Shown piece by piece: positions 1-6,586 of a stretch of DNA of 6,586 nt (position 1 is its first letter; each line of letters opens with the position of its first letter). The stretch spans positions 1-6,586 of the forward strand of contig JAISMQ010000231.1 in assembly GCA_031276685.1 (NCBI GenBank). The letters run 5' to 3'. A program made the position numbers and the translations under genes. This DNA comes from Treponema sp. Its GTDB lineage: Bacteria; Spirochaetota; Spirochaetia; Treponematales; Breznakiellaceae. The notes beneath the pieces are model-generated. The model did no database searches. It worked only from the letters and a program-made list of their open reading frames with translations, and was not told the DNA's origin.

Positions 1-2
1 GG

Positions 3-626
3 GCGGAAGTCCGGGTGGATCTGCAGCCCGTGGAGACTGCGCCCCTGGACATCGCGGTCCCCGGCGCGGAGGGGGCGGCCGTCTACCTGGGTTCCCTGTA
101 CGCGGGCCGGGCCCCGCTGTCCCTGGACCTTCCCCTTGGCGGCCTTGAGTACGTTTTTGTGGAGAGCTCCGACGGCGGGGCGGTAAAGGCCATATTCCCC
201 GCGCCGGACGCCCTGCCCCCGGCCATACGGGCCAGCCGGAAACCCGGCCTGTTCGCGGGCCTGTTCCCCCCCAAGGGCGTTCTGGACGGGAACAACCTGA
301 GCCTTACAACGGGCGCCCCCTATGACCCCAAGGAGGGGCGCGTTGACAAGGCGCGGCGCGGCGCGTACTGGGCCTGGGGGGGGGTCTGGGTTTCCGCCAT
401 TACCGCCTGGCTTATCAACGGGCATTACAACGCGGTGGTCAACGCCTACAACAACAGCAACCCCAACGACCCCCAAACCAAGGATTTTTACGACCGGGCG
501 AAGAGGCTTCAAGCGTGGGACACTGCGGGGAAGGTGCTGGTAGGCGCCGCCATACTGGTAGATATTGTCCAGATGGTACGGTACGTCAACACTTCGGGTA
601 AAGACGCCCCGGTCTTTGTGAATTAG
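3..626 (+). CDS. PEGA-domain membrane protein, probably 5'-partial
   Basis: The frame is open from the first complete codon at base 3, so the gene may begin outside the window. A GTG at 15 preceded by GGAAG (5-9) is a possible internal or true start; numbering here uses it (203 residues). Residues about 10-62 look like a PEGA domain, a small beta-sandwich: an AAVYLGSLYAGRAPLSLDLP core with the family pattern of hydrophobic strand, Gly, Pro-Leu, then a second strand ending in a Gly-rich turn. Two hydrophobic segments follow, at about 116-134 (rich in Trp and Gly) and 170-191, separated by a polar Asn-rich stretch containing NAYNNSNPNDP. This suggests an envelope protein with an extracytoplasmic PEGA domain anchored by a C-terminal hairpin. 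No enzyme motif is visible and the exact role is unknown. It ends 8 bases before ftsY and probably shares its transcript. The domain call is by eye; the coding call is firm. Confidence 0.75.
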   Translation, partial: AEVRVDLQPVETAPLDIAVPGAEGAAVYLGSLYAGRAPLSLDLPLGGLEYVFVESSDGGAVKAIFPAPDALPPAIRASRKPGLFAGLFPPKGVLDGNNLSLTTGAPYDPKEGRVDKARRGAYWAWGGVWVSAITAWLINGHYNAVVNAYNNSNPNDPQTKDFYDRAKRLQAWDTAGKVLVGAAILVDIVQMVRYVNTSGKDAPVFVN

Positions 627-634
627 GGGGCCCT

Positions 635-1535
635 ATGGGTATAGGCGATTTTGCGGGGCGGCTTAAGAGTTTTTTCGGAATCCGCGCCGCCGTAACCGAC
701 GAGATGTTCGACGATCTTGCGGATCTTCTGGTGGAAGGGGATTTCGGCGCCGCCGGGGCCTTCCGCATGGCGGACAGGCTGCGGGACTACGCCAAAAAAG
801 AAAAGATCGGGGACGCCGGGGAACTGCGAAAGGCCCTGGCGCTGCTCCTGGAGGAAAGCCTGGGACAGGCCGGGGCCGCCCTGGAAAGCGGGGGCCGGCC
901 CCTGGGGATCATCCTGCTGCTGGGGGTAAACGGGGTGGGGAAAACCACGACCGCCGCCAAGCTTGCCTGCCGTCTGCGGGACGGGGGGGCCAGGCCCGTC
1001 CTGGCGGCGGCGGATACCTTTAGGGCCGCGGCTATCCCCCAGTTGAAAATACACGGCGAGCGGCTGGGCATACGGGTCGTCGCCCACCGCCAGGGCGGCG
1101 ATCCCGCGGCGGTGATCTACGACGCCATCGAATCGGCCCGGGCCGGAAAGGACGATCTGATCATCGCCGATACTGCGGGGCGCATGCACACCAAGTCCGC
1201 CCTGGTCGAAGAACTCAAAAAAATAGACCGGGTGGTGGAAAGCAGGGCGGGCTTGGATGCCGCGGCCGGAAGCTACCTCAAGTACCTGGTGCTGGACGCC
1301 ACGACGGGGCGCAACGCCCTGGCCCAGGCGGAGATCTTCCACGGCGCCCTTTCCCTTGACGCCGCGATCCTGACCAAATACGATTCCGGCGCAAAGGGGG
1401 GGGGTGGTCTTTTCCCTAGCGGAAGAGCTGAAACTCCCGGTGGCGTATATCTGCAACGGGGAACAGTACCGGGACATCGCGCCCTTTGATCCAAAAAAAT
1501 TCGCCAGGGAATTTACCGGCCTTGACAGGGGATAA
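635..1535 (+). CDS. ftsY: Signal recognition particle receptor FtsY, interrupted by a +1 frameshift
   Basis: FtsY is the SRP-type GTPase that receives Ffh-bound ribosome-nascent-chain complexes at the inner membrane and passes them to SecYEG. The N-terminal segment GDFAGRLKSFFG resembles the short amphipathic membrane-targeting helix, followed by a helical N domain. The long acidic A domain of E. coli FtsY is absent, as in many bacteria. The G domain is clear: G1 GVNGVGKTTT from residue 97, G2 DTFRAAA at 127, G3 DTAGR at 179, G4 TKYD at 247, then SGAKGG at 251. The literal frame then leaves homology, adds 28 unrelated residues and stops at 1489. Removing one G from the run at 1396-1404 restores VVFSLAEELKLPVAYICNGE and a normal FtsY C-terminus ending at TAA 1533-1535, 299 residues in total. 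The start is ATG 635, with a G-rich ribosome site at 626-630. The identity is very secure. Whether the gene is intact depends on the G run. Confidence 0.95.
1396..1404 (+). other. Nine-G homopolymer causing the ftsY frameshift
   Basis: The run spans the third base of AAG (Lys254) and two Gly codons, then breaks the frame. Eight Gs would give Lys-Gly-Gly-Val-Val and continue into the conserved FtsY C-terminus; nine Gs move the ribosome into a frame that stops at 1487-1489. The two protein segments match FtsY on either side with no gap, so a single extra base is the simplest explanation. Sequencing or assembly error is most likely. Slippage by polymerase, a phase-variable tract or a real mutation are alternatives. 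Another nine-G run at 376-384 and an eight-G run at 5651-5658 remain in frame. Confidence 0.9.
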
Positions 1536-3036
1536 GCGCCTGCGGGCCGGGCTTCTCCTGTTCCGGGCCGCGGCTTTCGCGTTGTGCGTGTTGGCCGCAC
1601 CCGTTCCTTCCCGCGGGCAGTCCGGCGGCCCGGCGCAGGGCGAATGGTACCTTTCCAACTCCGCCGGCATGGCCCTGGAACGGGTACCGTCCCGCTTCGC
1701 CGCGCTGCGGCAGCCCTACTGCCTGTTGATCGAGGAACCCGGCGTCCGCGCCCTGCCCGCCCTTCTCGCGCCCTACTACCGGGAACCCTGGATCGTCGAG
1801 CGGCGGGTTCTTTACAAGGACGGGGAGGAATCCCGCGCCCAGTGGATACTCCGGGACGGCGGCGGGGTCACCCGCCTGGTCGCCGTTCTTGCCGAGCCCG
1901 GCATCGAACCCGAATCCGGCGCCGAATCCGATTCAGAGGTCGAATCCGGCGCCGAATCCGGGCCCGAATCTGATACCGCCGGGGTCCCCAACGGTTTTAT
2001 CGAACTTTACGGGGCAAACGGCCTTGTCGAATCGGAACGGCATTTTTTCGGCGGCGGGGAGGAGACGCTTGTCGAATACCACTACCGGAACATCCCCTCC
2101 GGAACCCGGGACATTCTGATCCGCGCCGAAACCCGCAGAAAATTGACGGACGTGGAGGGGAACGAGCGCCAGGAGGATCTGTACACCGATTATTATCGCT
2201 ACACCCGCAATTATTCCCTGCGGGCCATAGAGCGGATCTTCCACCAGGCTGCCGCCGAGACCGCCGCTGAAAGCGCCGATGCCGTTGTTGCCGCCGAGGC
2301 TGCCGCTGAAAGCGCCGATGCCGTTGTTGCCGCTGAGGCTGCCGCCGAAAGCGCCAATGCCGTTGTTGCCGCCGAGACCGCCGCCGAAAGCGCCGGTGCC
2401 GTTGTTGCCGCTGAAACCGGCACTGCAAGCGTTGCAGCCGATACGGAAAGTACCGTACCCGGTACGGCAGAGCCCGATGCCGAGCCTGGCCTTACGGATG
2501 CCGAAGCTGTTACCGCCGAGCCTGCCGAGCCCGTACCCAGCCAGCCGCCCCGCGCCACCCTGCGTTTCCCCCGCCGCAGCCTGGACTCAAAGGACGACGA
2601 ATCCTTCGTCTCCCCGTCCACCGCCTACGGTTCCCAGTTCCTGGAGGACGCCCAGGCCGAAGCGCCCGGCGGGGTTGTCTACGAAACCGACGAGCGTGGG
2701 CGGGTCCTCGGGGAGACCAGGCAGGGGGAGGGCGGGGAAGTTATCGGCGAACTGCGGAACGAGTGGTCCGGCAACCGCCTGAGCCGGGTCGTTTACACCG
2801 AAGGCGAAGACGAGATGGTAACCGAATACGAGTACGATGACGATGGCGACCGGATTGCCGAACGGAACTACCGCAACGGGGTTCTTGAACGGGCGGTCCG
2901 TATCTCCGGCGACCGGGAAGAGGAGGAACTCTACATGAACGGGGAACTTGTTTTGCGGAGCCTGTGGGAAGGGGGGCGGAAGATCAGCGAAGAACGGGTG
3001 CGCCGCGCCGGGCCCGCGCGCGGGGGGGAATCGTGA
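1522..3036 (+). CDS. Exported protein of unknown function with Ala-rich repeats and YD/MORN-like C-terminal region
   Basis: I do not recognise a named family. The chosen start is TTG 1522, preceded by AGGGA (1506-1510) and giving a normal signal peptide: basic MTGDKRLR, a hydrophobic stretch at about residues 9-26, and likely cleavage near 30-32. ATG 1486 in the same frame would overlap ftsY by 50 bases and lengthen the N-region, so it is less likely. From TTG the protein has 504 residues. Residues about 35-245 alternate charged and aromatic beta-like strands around a Glu/Ser-rich insert (129-151). Residues 246-297 are four 13-residue Ala-rich repeats followed by a Pro/Glu/Ala linker to about 345. 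Residues 383-500 contain strand-turn units such as VVYETDERGRVLGET and YEYDDDGDRIAERNYRNG, reminiscent of YD or MORN repeats. No catalytic motif or convincing lipobox is seen. It overlaps ftsY by 14 bases and the next permease by 4, so a periplasmic or envelope role linked to lipoprotein traffic is plausible but unproven. Confidence 0.8.
   Translation: MTGDKRLRAGLLLFRAAAFALCVLAAPVPSRGQSGGPAQGEWYLSNSAGMALERVPSRFAALRQPYCLLIEEPGVRALPALLAPYYREPWIVERRVLYKDGEESRAQWILRDGGGVTRLVAVLAEPGIEPESGAESDSEVESGAESGPESDTAGVPNGFIELYGANGLVESERHFFGGGEETLVEYHYRNIPSGTRDILIRAETRRKLTDVEGNERQEDLYTDYYRYTRNYSLRAIERIFHQAAAETAAESADAVVAAEAAAESADAVVAAEAAAESANAVVAAETAAESAGAVVAAETGTASVAADTESTVPGTAEPDAEPGLTDAEAVTAEPAEPVPSQPPRATLRFPRRSLDSKDDESFVSPSTAYGSQFLEDAQAEAPGGVVYETDERGRVLGETRQGEGGEVIGELRNEWSGNRLSRVVYTEGEDEMVTEYEYDDDGDRIAERNYRNGVLERAVRISGDREEEELYMNGELVLRSLWEGGRKISEERVRRAGPARGGES
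1911..1960 (+). repeat. Short direct repeat in an acidic linker
   Basis: A 20-base sequence, cgaatccggcgccgaatccg, occurs exactly at 1911-1930 and again at 1941-1960, separated by 10 bases. It encodes two copies of a Glu-Ser-Gly-Ala-Glu-Ser unit in the exported protein. The 30-base period keeps the frame, so copy changes would lengthen or shorten the acidic linker without breaking the gene. Confidence 0.85.
2257..2412 (+). repeat. Four tandem 39-base coding repeats (13-residue Ala-rich units)
   Basis: Four consecutive 39-base units lie at 2257-2295, 2296-2334, 2335-2373 and 2374-2412, followed by a decayed partial copy from 2413. Each encodes E-(T/A)-A-A-E-S-A-(D/N/G)-A-V-V-A-A. The units differ mainly at residue 2, at residue 8, and at a few third codon positions (GCC versus GCT). 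The period is a multiple of three, so expansion or contraction keeps the frame. The encoded segment is probably a flexible or helical spacer between the N- and C-terminal parts of the exported protein. Confidence 0.95.
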
Positions 3037-4332
3037 GCGGGAGGCGGGCCTTCTCCTTCCCCTTCTGGATAGGGTTCGTGGCGTCCCGCCACATCCGCCG
3101 GGGCCGGGGCAGATCCCCCGCCCCCGTTTTTTCGGTTCTGGGAATCGCCGTCGGCGTTCTGGCCCTTACGGTGATTATCGCGGTGATGAACGGGTTCCAG
3201 CTTGGCTTTATCGAAAATATCCTGGAAGTATCCTCCTACCACGTAAGGTTCGAGGGCTTCCCCCCCGAAGATACGGAAACCCTCCGGCAAAAACTGGGGG
3301 AGGGGCCGGGGATTGTCGCGGCCGTCCCCTTCTGCGAATTCCAGGCCCTGGTCCGGGGGCAGCGGGACCGGCAGTCGGGGCTCGTCGTCCGGGGGCTGCC
3401 GCCCGAAGCGCTGGAACTTGACCGGGGCCTGGCGGCCAAACTCGAATTCGAGGCCGGCTCGTTTGACATTTCCGGGGCCGGGGCCATCCTCCTGGGAACG
3501 GAGCTGGCGCGATCCCTGTCGGTCCGGCTTGGGGACGAGCTTACCGTTTTTTCTGTTGACGATCTGTTCGGGGGCGCGGGCGCGGGGGTGCATAATTTTA
3601 CCGTAACGGGGCTGTTCCGCACCGGGTACTACGACTACGATATGGGCCTGGCCTTTATGAACCTGGAAACCGCCCGATCCCTTTCGCAAAGCCCCGTCGT
3701 GCTGGGCTTCAAACTCCGGGACCGCTGGCAGGATTCGGCGGCTATGGCGGCGCTGGCCTCCCGCCTTCCTGCCCCGCAAGAGGGGGGCCGCCTGAGCAGT
3801 TGGCGGGATTACAACCGTTCCTTTTTCGGGGCCCTGCGCACGGAAAAACTGTTCATGTTTATCCTGGTGGGGCTTATATTTGTCGTGGTGGGCCTGAACA
3901 TCTTCCAGGCCCAGCGCCGGGCGGTGCTTGAACGCCGGGAGGAAATAGGATTGCTGCGGGCCGTCGGGGCGGGGGATCTTTCGGTGCGTATGGTTTTTGC
4001 CTGGGACGGCTTTTTGATCGGCTTCTGCGGCGCCGGAGCCGGCCTTGCGCTGGGGCTCCTGGTAGCCTCCCGTATCGGCGCGTTTTTCGCCCTGGCGGAG
4101 GGCCTTATCAACGCCGTCATCGCCGCGGCGAACTACCTGTCCGGTTCTTTTTTCGGCTCCGGGGATTTCGCGGTTTTTTCCCCGGCGGTGTTCTACATCA
4201 AAGAGGTGCCCTCCAGGATCATCCCTGCCGAGGTGTTCCTTATCTTTATGTTCGGATTCCTGTCCGCCCTGCTGGCGGCATGGTTCGCTTCGGGCAAGGT
4301 GTCCCGGACAAAACCCGCGGAGGTGCTGCGTG

Positions 4333-4340
<8 letters not shown>
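3033..4340 (+). CDS. lolC: LolC/LolE-family lipoprotein-releasing permease, first subunit
   Basis: This is an inner-membrane subunit of the LolCDE complex, which uses ATP to extract lipoproteins from the inner membrane and hand them to the carrier LolA. GTG 3033 is chosen because it gives the typical N-terminus (FWIGFVASRHIRRG, then a first membrane segment at about residues 31-52 ending in VIIAVMNGF), overlaps the preceding stop by 4 bases (GTGA) and follows a G-rich site at 3022-3030. The resulting 435 residues fit the family. A large extracytoplasmic domain spans about 53-271. Three further membrane segments lie near 272-294, 326-348 and 400-420, giving the four-segment FtsX/MacB-like fold. 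Family signatures include WRDYNRSFFGALRTEK before segment 2, EEIGLLRAVGAG in the cytoplasmic coupling region, VFYIKEVPSRI before segment 4 and a C-terminal KPAEVLR. The LolC or LolE label is by gene order only; the family call is strong. Confidence 0.9.
4319..4324 (+). promoter_or_regulatory. Shine-Dalgarno site for lolD
   Basis: GGAGGT lies 8 bases before ATG 4333, inside the last codons of the preceding permease gene. It is the best ribosome binding site in the cluster and favours ATG 4333 over the adjacent in-frame GTG 4330, which would leave only 5 bases of spacing. Confidence 0.8.
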
Positions 4341-5036
<696 letters not shown>

Positions 5037-5040
<4 letters not shown>

Positions 5041-6296
5041 AAACCGGCTGGACGTTGTTTGTCGCCCTTCGCTACCTTTTGGGCCGGGCGAAGGAGGGGG
5101 GCCGCTACCTCCGGGGGGCGGCGGCGGGTATCGCGCTGAGCCTTGTCCCGATCATCGTTACCCTTATCGTCGCGGACGGCATGATCCGGGGCATCACCGA
5201 CCGCTTCATCGAATTGGGGACCGGCCACCTCCAGGTTTACGATTACGGCGCGGAGGGGACGCTCGACGAGGCCGCCCCCGCGATCGCGGCGGCCGGCGGG
5301 GTCCGGGGGGTCTGGCACGAACGGCGGGGCCTGGGGGTAATAGCCGGAAAGTCGGGCAGGCGGGGCGCAACGATCCGTTCGGTGGACAGTTCCTTCTGGG
5401 CGGAGGAAGGCAGCGCCGCGTACCTGGCCAGCGTGGCGGGGCGGGCCTACCCGCAGACCGATCAGGAGGTGGTGCTGGGCCAGTCCATCGCGGAGGAGAT
5501 CGGCGCAGCCGTGGGGGACACGGTACGGATCATGGCGATTAGGAACGTGGACGGCCGCCCCGTCCCCCGGATAGCGGCCTTTACGGTGGCCGGAATCGTT
5601 TCGTCCGGCTACCGCGAACTGGACGCCCTGTGGTGCATCACGTCCCGGCAGGGGGGGGACCGCCTTCTGGACGAGACAAACCGCCCCTGCCTTATCGTTA
5701 AAATCGATGATCCTTACGGCAGGGCCGGAATCGCGGCGGCGGGCCTTCAGCGGATTCTGGGGCCCCGTTACGCGGTCTACACCTGGGGGGATTTGCACCG
5801 GGCGCAGTACAGCTCTTACGAGTCTACCCGCCAACTGCTCCTGTTCATCATGGCGCTGATCGTCGCCGTTGCGGCGGTAAACGTGTCGAGCGCCACGTCG
5901 ATGCTGGTGATCGAGCGGCAGCGGGACATCGCGGTGCTTAAAGCGGCGGGCGCGGGCCCCCGGGGGACCGGGGCTGTTTTCGCGCTGGCAAGCCTGCTGA
6001 CCGGCCTCTGCGGCGCCGTCCTTGGCATCGGCGCGGGGCTCCTCCTGGGGGTCAACATCAACGGCCTTATCCGCGGCCTGGAGAAACTGCTCAGCTTCTT
6101 TTCCGGCCTGTTCCGGGGCGGGGAGGTAAAGATCCTGGACCCCGGCTATTACCTGGAAACCATACCGATCGTTGTCGACTGGCCCGCGGTCCTCCTTATC
6201 GGCCTCTTTACGATCCTCTGTTCGGTCATCGCCTCCTGGATTCCCGCCCGCCGGGCCGGGAAACTCAAACCCCTGGAACTGTTCAGAAAGTATTAG
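5037..6296 (+). CDS. lolE: LolC/LolE-family lipoprotein-releasing permease, second subunit
   Basis: This is the second membrane subunit of the LolCDE transporter, expected to pair with the upstream permease. Translation starts at GTG 5037 inside the lolD stop (GTGA, 4-base overlap), after GGGGG at 5028-5032. It has 419 residues. The N-terminus WTLFVALRYLLGRAKEGGRY matches the family, followed by a membrane segment at about 27-46 (GAAAGIALSLVPIIVTLIVA). A large extracytoplasmic domain spans about 50-262. Three further membrane segments lie near 267-286, 313-338 and 381-403. The coupling region has VIERQRDIAVLKAAGAG, the segment before the last helix reads DPGYYLETIPIVVDW, and the C-terminus ends PARRAGKLKPLELFRKY, all typical of LolC/E. 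It is distinct in sequence from the first permease, consistent with a heterodimer. It ends the operon; non-coding DNA follows. Assignment to LolE rather than LolC is by position. Confidence 0.9.
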
Positions 6297-6303
6297 GAAA
6301 TCC

Positions 6304-6364
6304 ATGCCGGGCATAGCGTTTTTCCTGCCGACATCCCGCCCGGCATCTGTTTCCCCCTGTTTTT
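6304..6364 (+). terminator. Candidate terminator after the ftsY-lol operon
   Basis: Bases 6304-6312 (atgccgggc) and 6338-6346 (gcccggcat) are perfect reverse complements, giving a 9-bp GC-rich stem that starts 8 bases after the lolE stop. The loop is long (25 bases) and the T-tract that follows is interrupted (TTT at 6350-6352, TTTTT at 6360-6364). Position favours operon termination; the long loop and imperfect T-tract lower confidence. Confidence 0.5.
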
Positions 6365-6366
6365 AA

Positions 6367-6401
6367 GCGCCCCCATCAATTTCTCGTGGGGGTATATGCG
6401 C
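6367..6401 (+). other. Second intergenic hairpin
   Basis: Bases 6370-6376 pair with 6386-6392 (CCCCCA with TGGGGG, plus a T-G wobble) around a 9-base loop. GCG at 6367-6369 can additionally pair with CGC at 6399-6401 across a bulge. No T-tract follows it, so it is not a classic intrinsic terminator. It sits between the operon end and the next promoter and may back up termination or protect the 3' end of the operon transcript. Confidence 0.45.
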
Positions 6402-6424
6402 CCTGCAATTTCCTGTAGTATCTA

Positions 6425-6454
6425 TTGACAAATTTTTTTACTCTGTGCTATACT
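6425..6454 (+). promoter_or_regulatory. Strong sigma-70 type promoter with extended -10
   Basis: TTGACA at 6425-6430 is a perfect -35 box and TATACT at 6449-6454 a near-perfect -10 box, separated by 18 bases. TG at 6446-6447 with one base before the -10 makes it an extended -10 promoter. The surrounding DNA is AT-rich, in clear contrast to the rest of the window. Initiation is expected near G6461. No gene on the + strand begins within the remaining 125 bases, so it drives either an RNA gene or a long leader of a gene beyond the window. Confidence 0.8.
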
Positions 6455-6460
6455 TATTTA

Positions 6461-6586
6461 GAGTTTAAGGGAAGTGTCCGTCCAAAGCCCCGCCACTATG
6501 GGGAAATAAAGGCGCTATGCGGTAGAAACGCGGCGTCTTTGCACTTCCCGTTGCGGGGTCTGGCCCCGGCCATAGCGTAGCCGGGC
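6461..6586 (+). ncRNA. Candidate structured RNA or 5' leader, incomplete at the window end
   Basis: The transcript predicted from the promoter can fold extensively. An outer stem pairs 6469-6477 with 6541-6549 (eight Watson-Crick pairs and one G-U). Inside it are a hairpin CCCC 6488-6491 with GGGG 6500-6503, and a stem 6508-6515 with 6533-6540 (one G-U wobble) carrying a small inner GCG/CGC stem around loop GTAGAAA. The last stem abuts the outer stem, giving a three-way-junction shape. Downstream, 6554-6558 pairs with 6564-6568, or alternatively 6565-6570 pairs with 6580-6585; these two share bases and exclude each other. I could not match it to tmRNA, RNase P RNA, SRP RNA, 6S RNA, tRNA or a riboswitch class I know. 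CCCCGCCACT at 6488-6497 slightly resembles part of a cobalamin aptamer, but no B12 box is visible. A plain leader of a downstream gene or a small inverted-repeat element remain possible. Confidence 0.4.

Noticed and set aside
2279..2782. Alternative + frame across the tandem repeat, giving a Pro/Leu-rich repetitive peptide
   Set aside because: It is a frame-shifted reading of the repeat inside the exported protein, with no start context. The other overlapping frames here (1997-2428 and 2211-2621, minus strand) are also by-products of the repeat.
2964..3032. N-terminal extension of the first permease from an upstream start at 2964
   Set aside because: The extra residues are Arg/Gly-rich, overlap the upstream coding region and do not resemble the LolC/E N-terminus, which begins naturally at GTG 3033.
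6304..6366. Twenty-codon frame from ATG 6304 just after lolE, preceded by AGGAAA
   Set aside because: It coincides with the probable terminator stem, the spacing to AGGAAA is only 3 bases, and the peptide has no recognisable feature.
6499..6525. Very short upstream frames in the leader (ATG 6498-6500 region to TAA, and ATG 6517 to TAG 6525)
   Set aside because: They are three codons or fewer, have no ribosome binding site and fall within predicted stems, so they are probably chance.
6469..6549. Miniature transposable element bounded by the 9-base inverted repeat
   Set aside because: No target-site duplication flanks it and the promoter placement fits an RNA stem better. Additional genomic copies would be needed to support a mobile element.
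6469..6586. Cobalamin riboswitch suggested by GGGAAG and CCCCGCCACT
   Set aside because: The spacing and order of conserved blocks do not fit and no B12 box is present in the visible sequence, so only a vague resemblance remains.

Overview
The window is a GC-rich, tightly packed, single-direction (+ strand) gene cluster followed by about 290 bases of non-coding DNA that contains a strong promoter. Gene content suggests a diderm bacterium with an outer membrane. A PEGA-type protein, a short FtsY without the long acidic N-terminal domain and a LolCDE transporter together resemble a spirochaete of the Treponema group, such as a high-GC gut lineage. This assignment is an inference from protein style; no taxonomic marker is present.

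Layout: (1) bases 1-626, a PEGA-domain membrane protein whose 5' end may lie outside the window; (2) 635-1535, ftsY, the signal recognition particle receptor, whose reading frame is broken by one extra G in a nine-G run at 1396-1404; (3) about 1522-3036, an unrecognised exported protein with an alanine-rich 13-residue repeat and a YD/MORN-like C-terminal half; (4) 3033-4340, 4333-5040 and 5037-6296, a permease, ATPase and second permease forming a LolCDE-type lipoprotein-release ABC transporter; (5) 6297-6586, a probable terminator hairpin, a second hairpin, an extended -10 promoter and the start of a highly structured RNA or leader that runs off the window.

Genes 1 to 6 are separated by at most 8 bases, and from the end of ftsY onward each overlaps the next (14, 4, 8 and 4 bases), so they almost certainly form one operon with translational coupling. 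The common theme is envelope biogenesis: FtsY docks ribosomes making membrane and exported proteins at the inner membrane, and LolCDE extracts mature lipoproteins from that membrane for delivery to the outer membrane. The unknown exported protein lies between these two functions and is coupled to the first Lol permease, making it a candidate accessory factor.

The points most worth following up are the ftsY frameshift, the promoter-driven structured RNA at the 3' end, and the unknown repeat-bearing protein upstream of lolCDE. I found no CRISPR array, insertion sequence, tRNA or rRNA.
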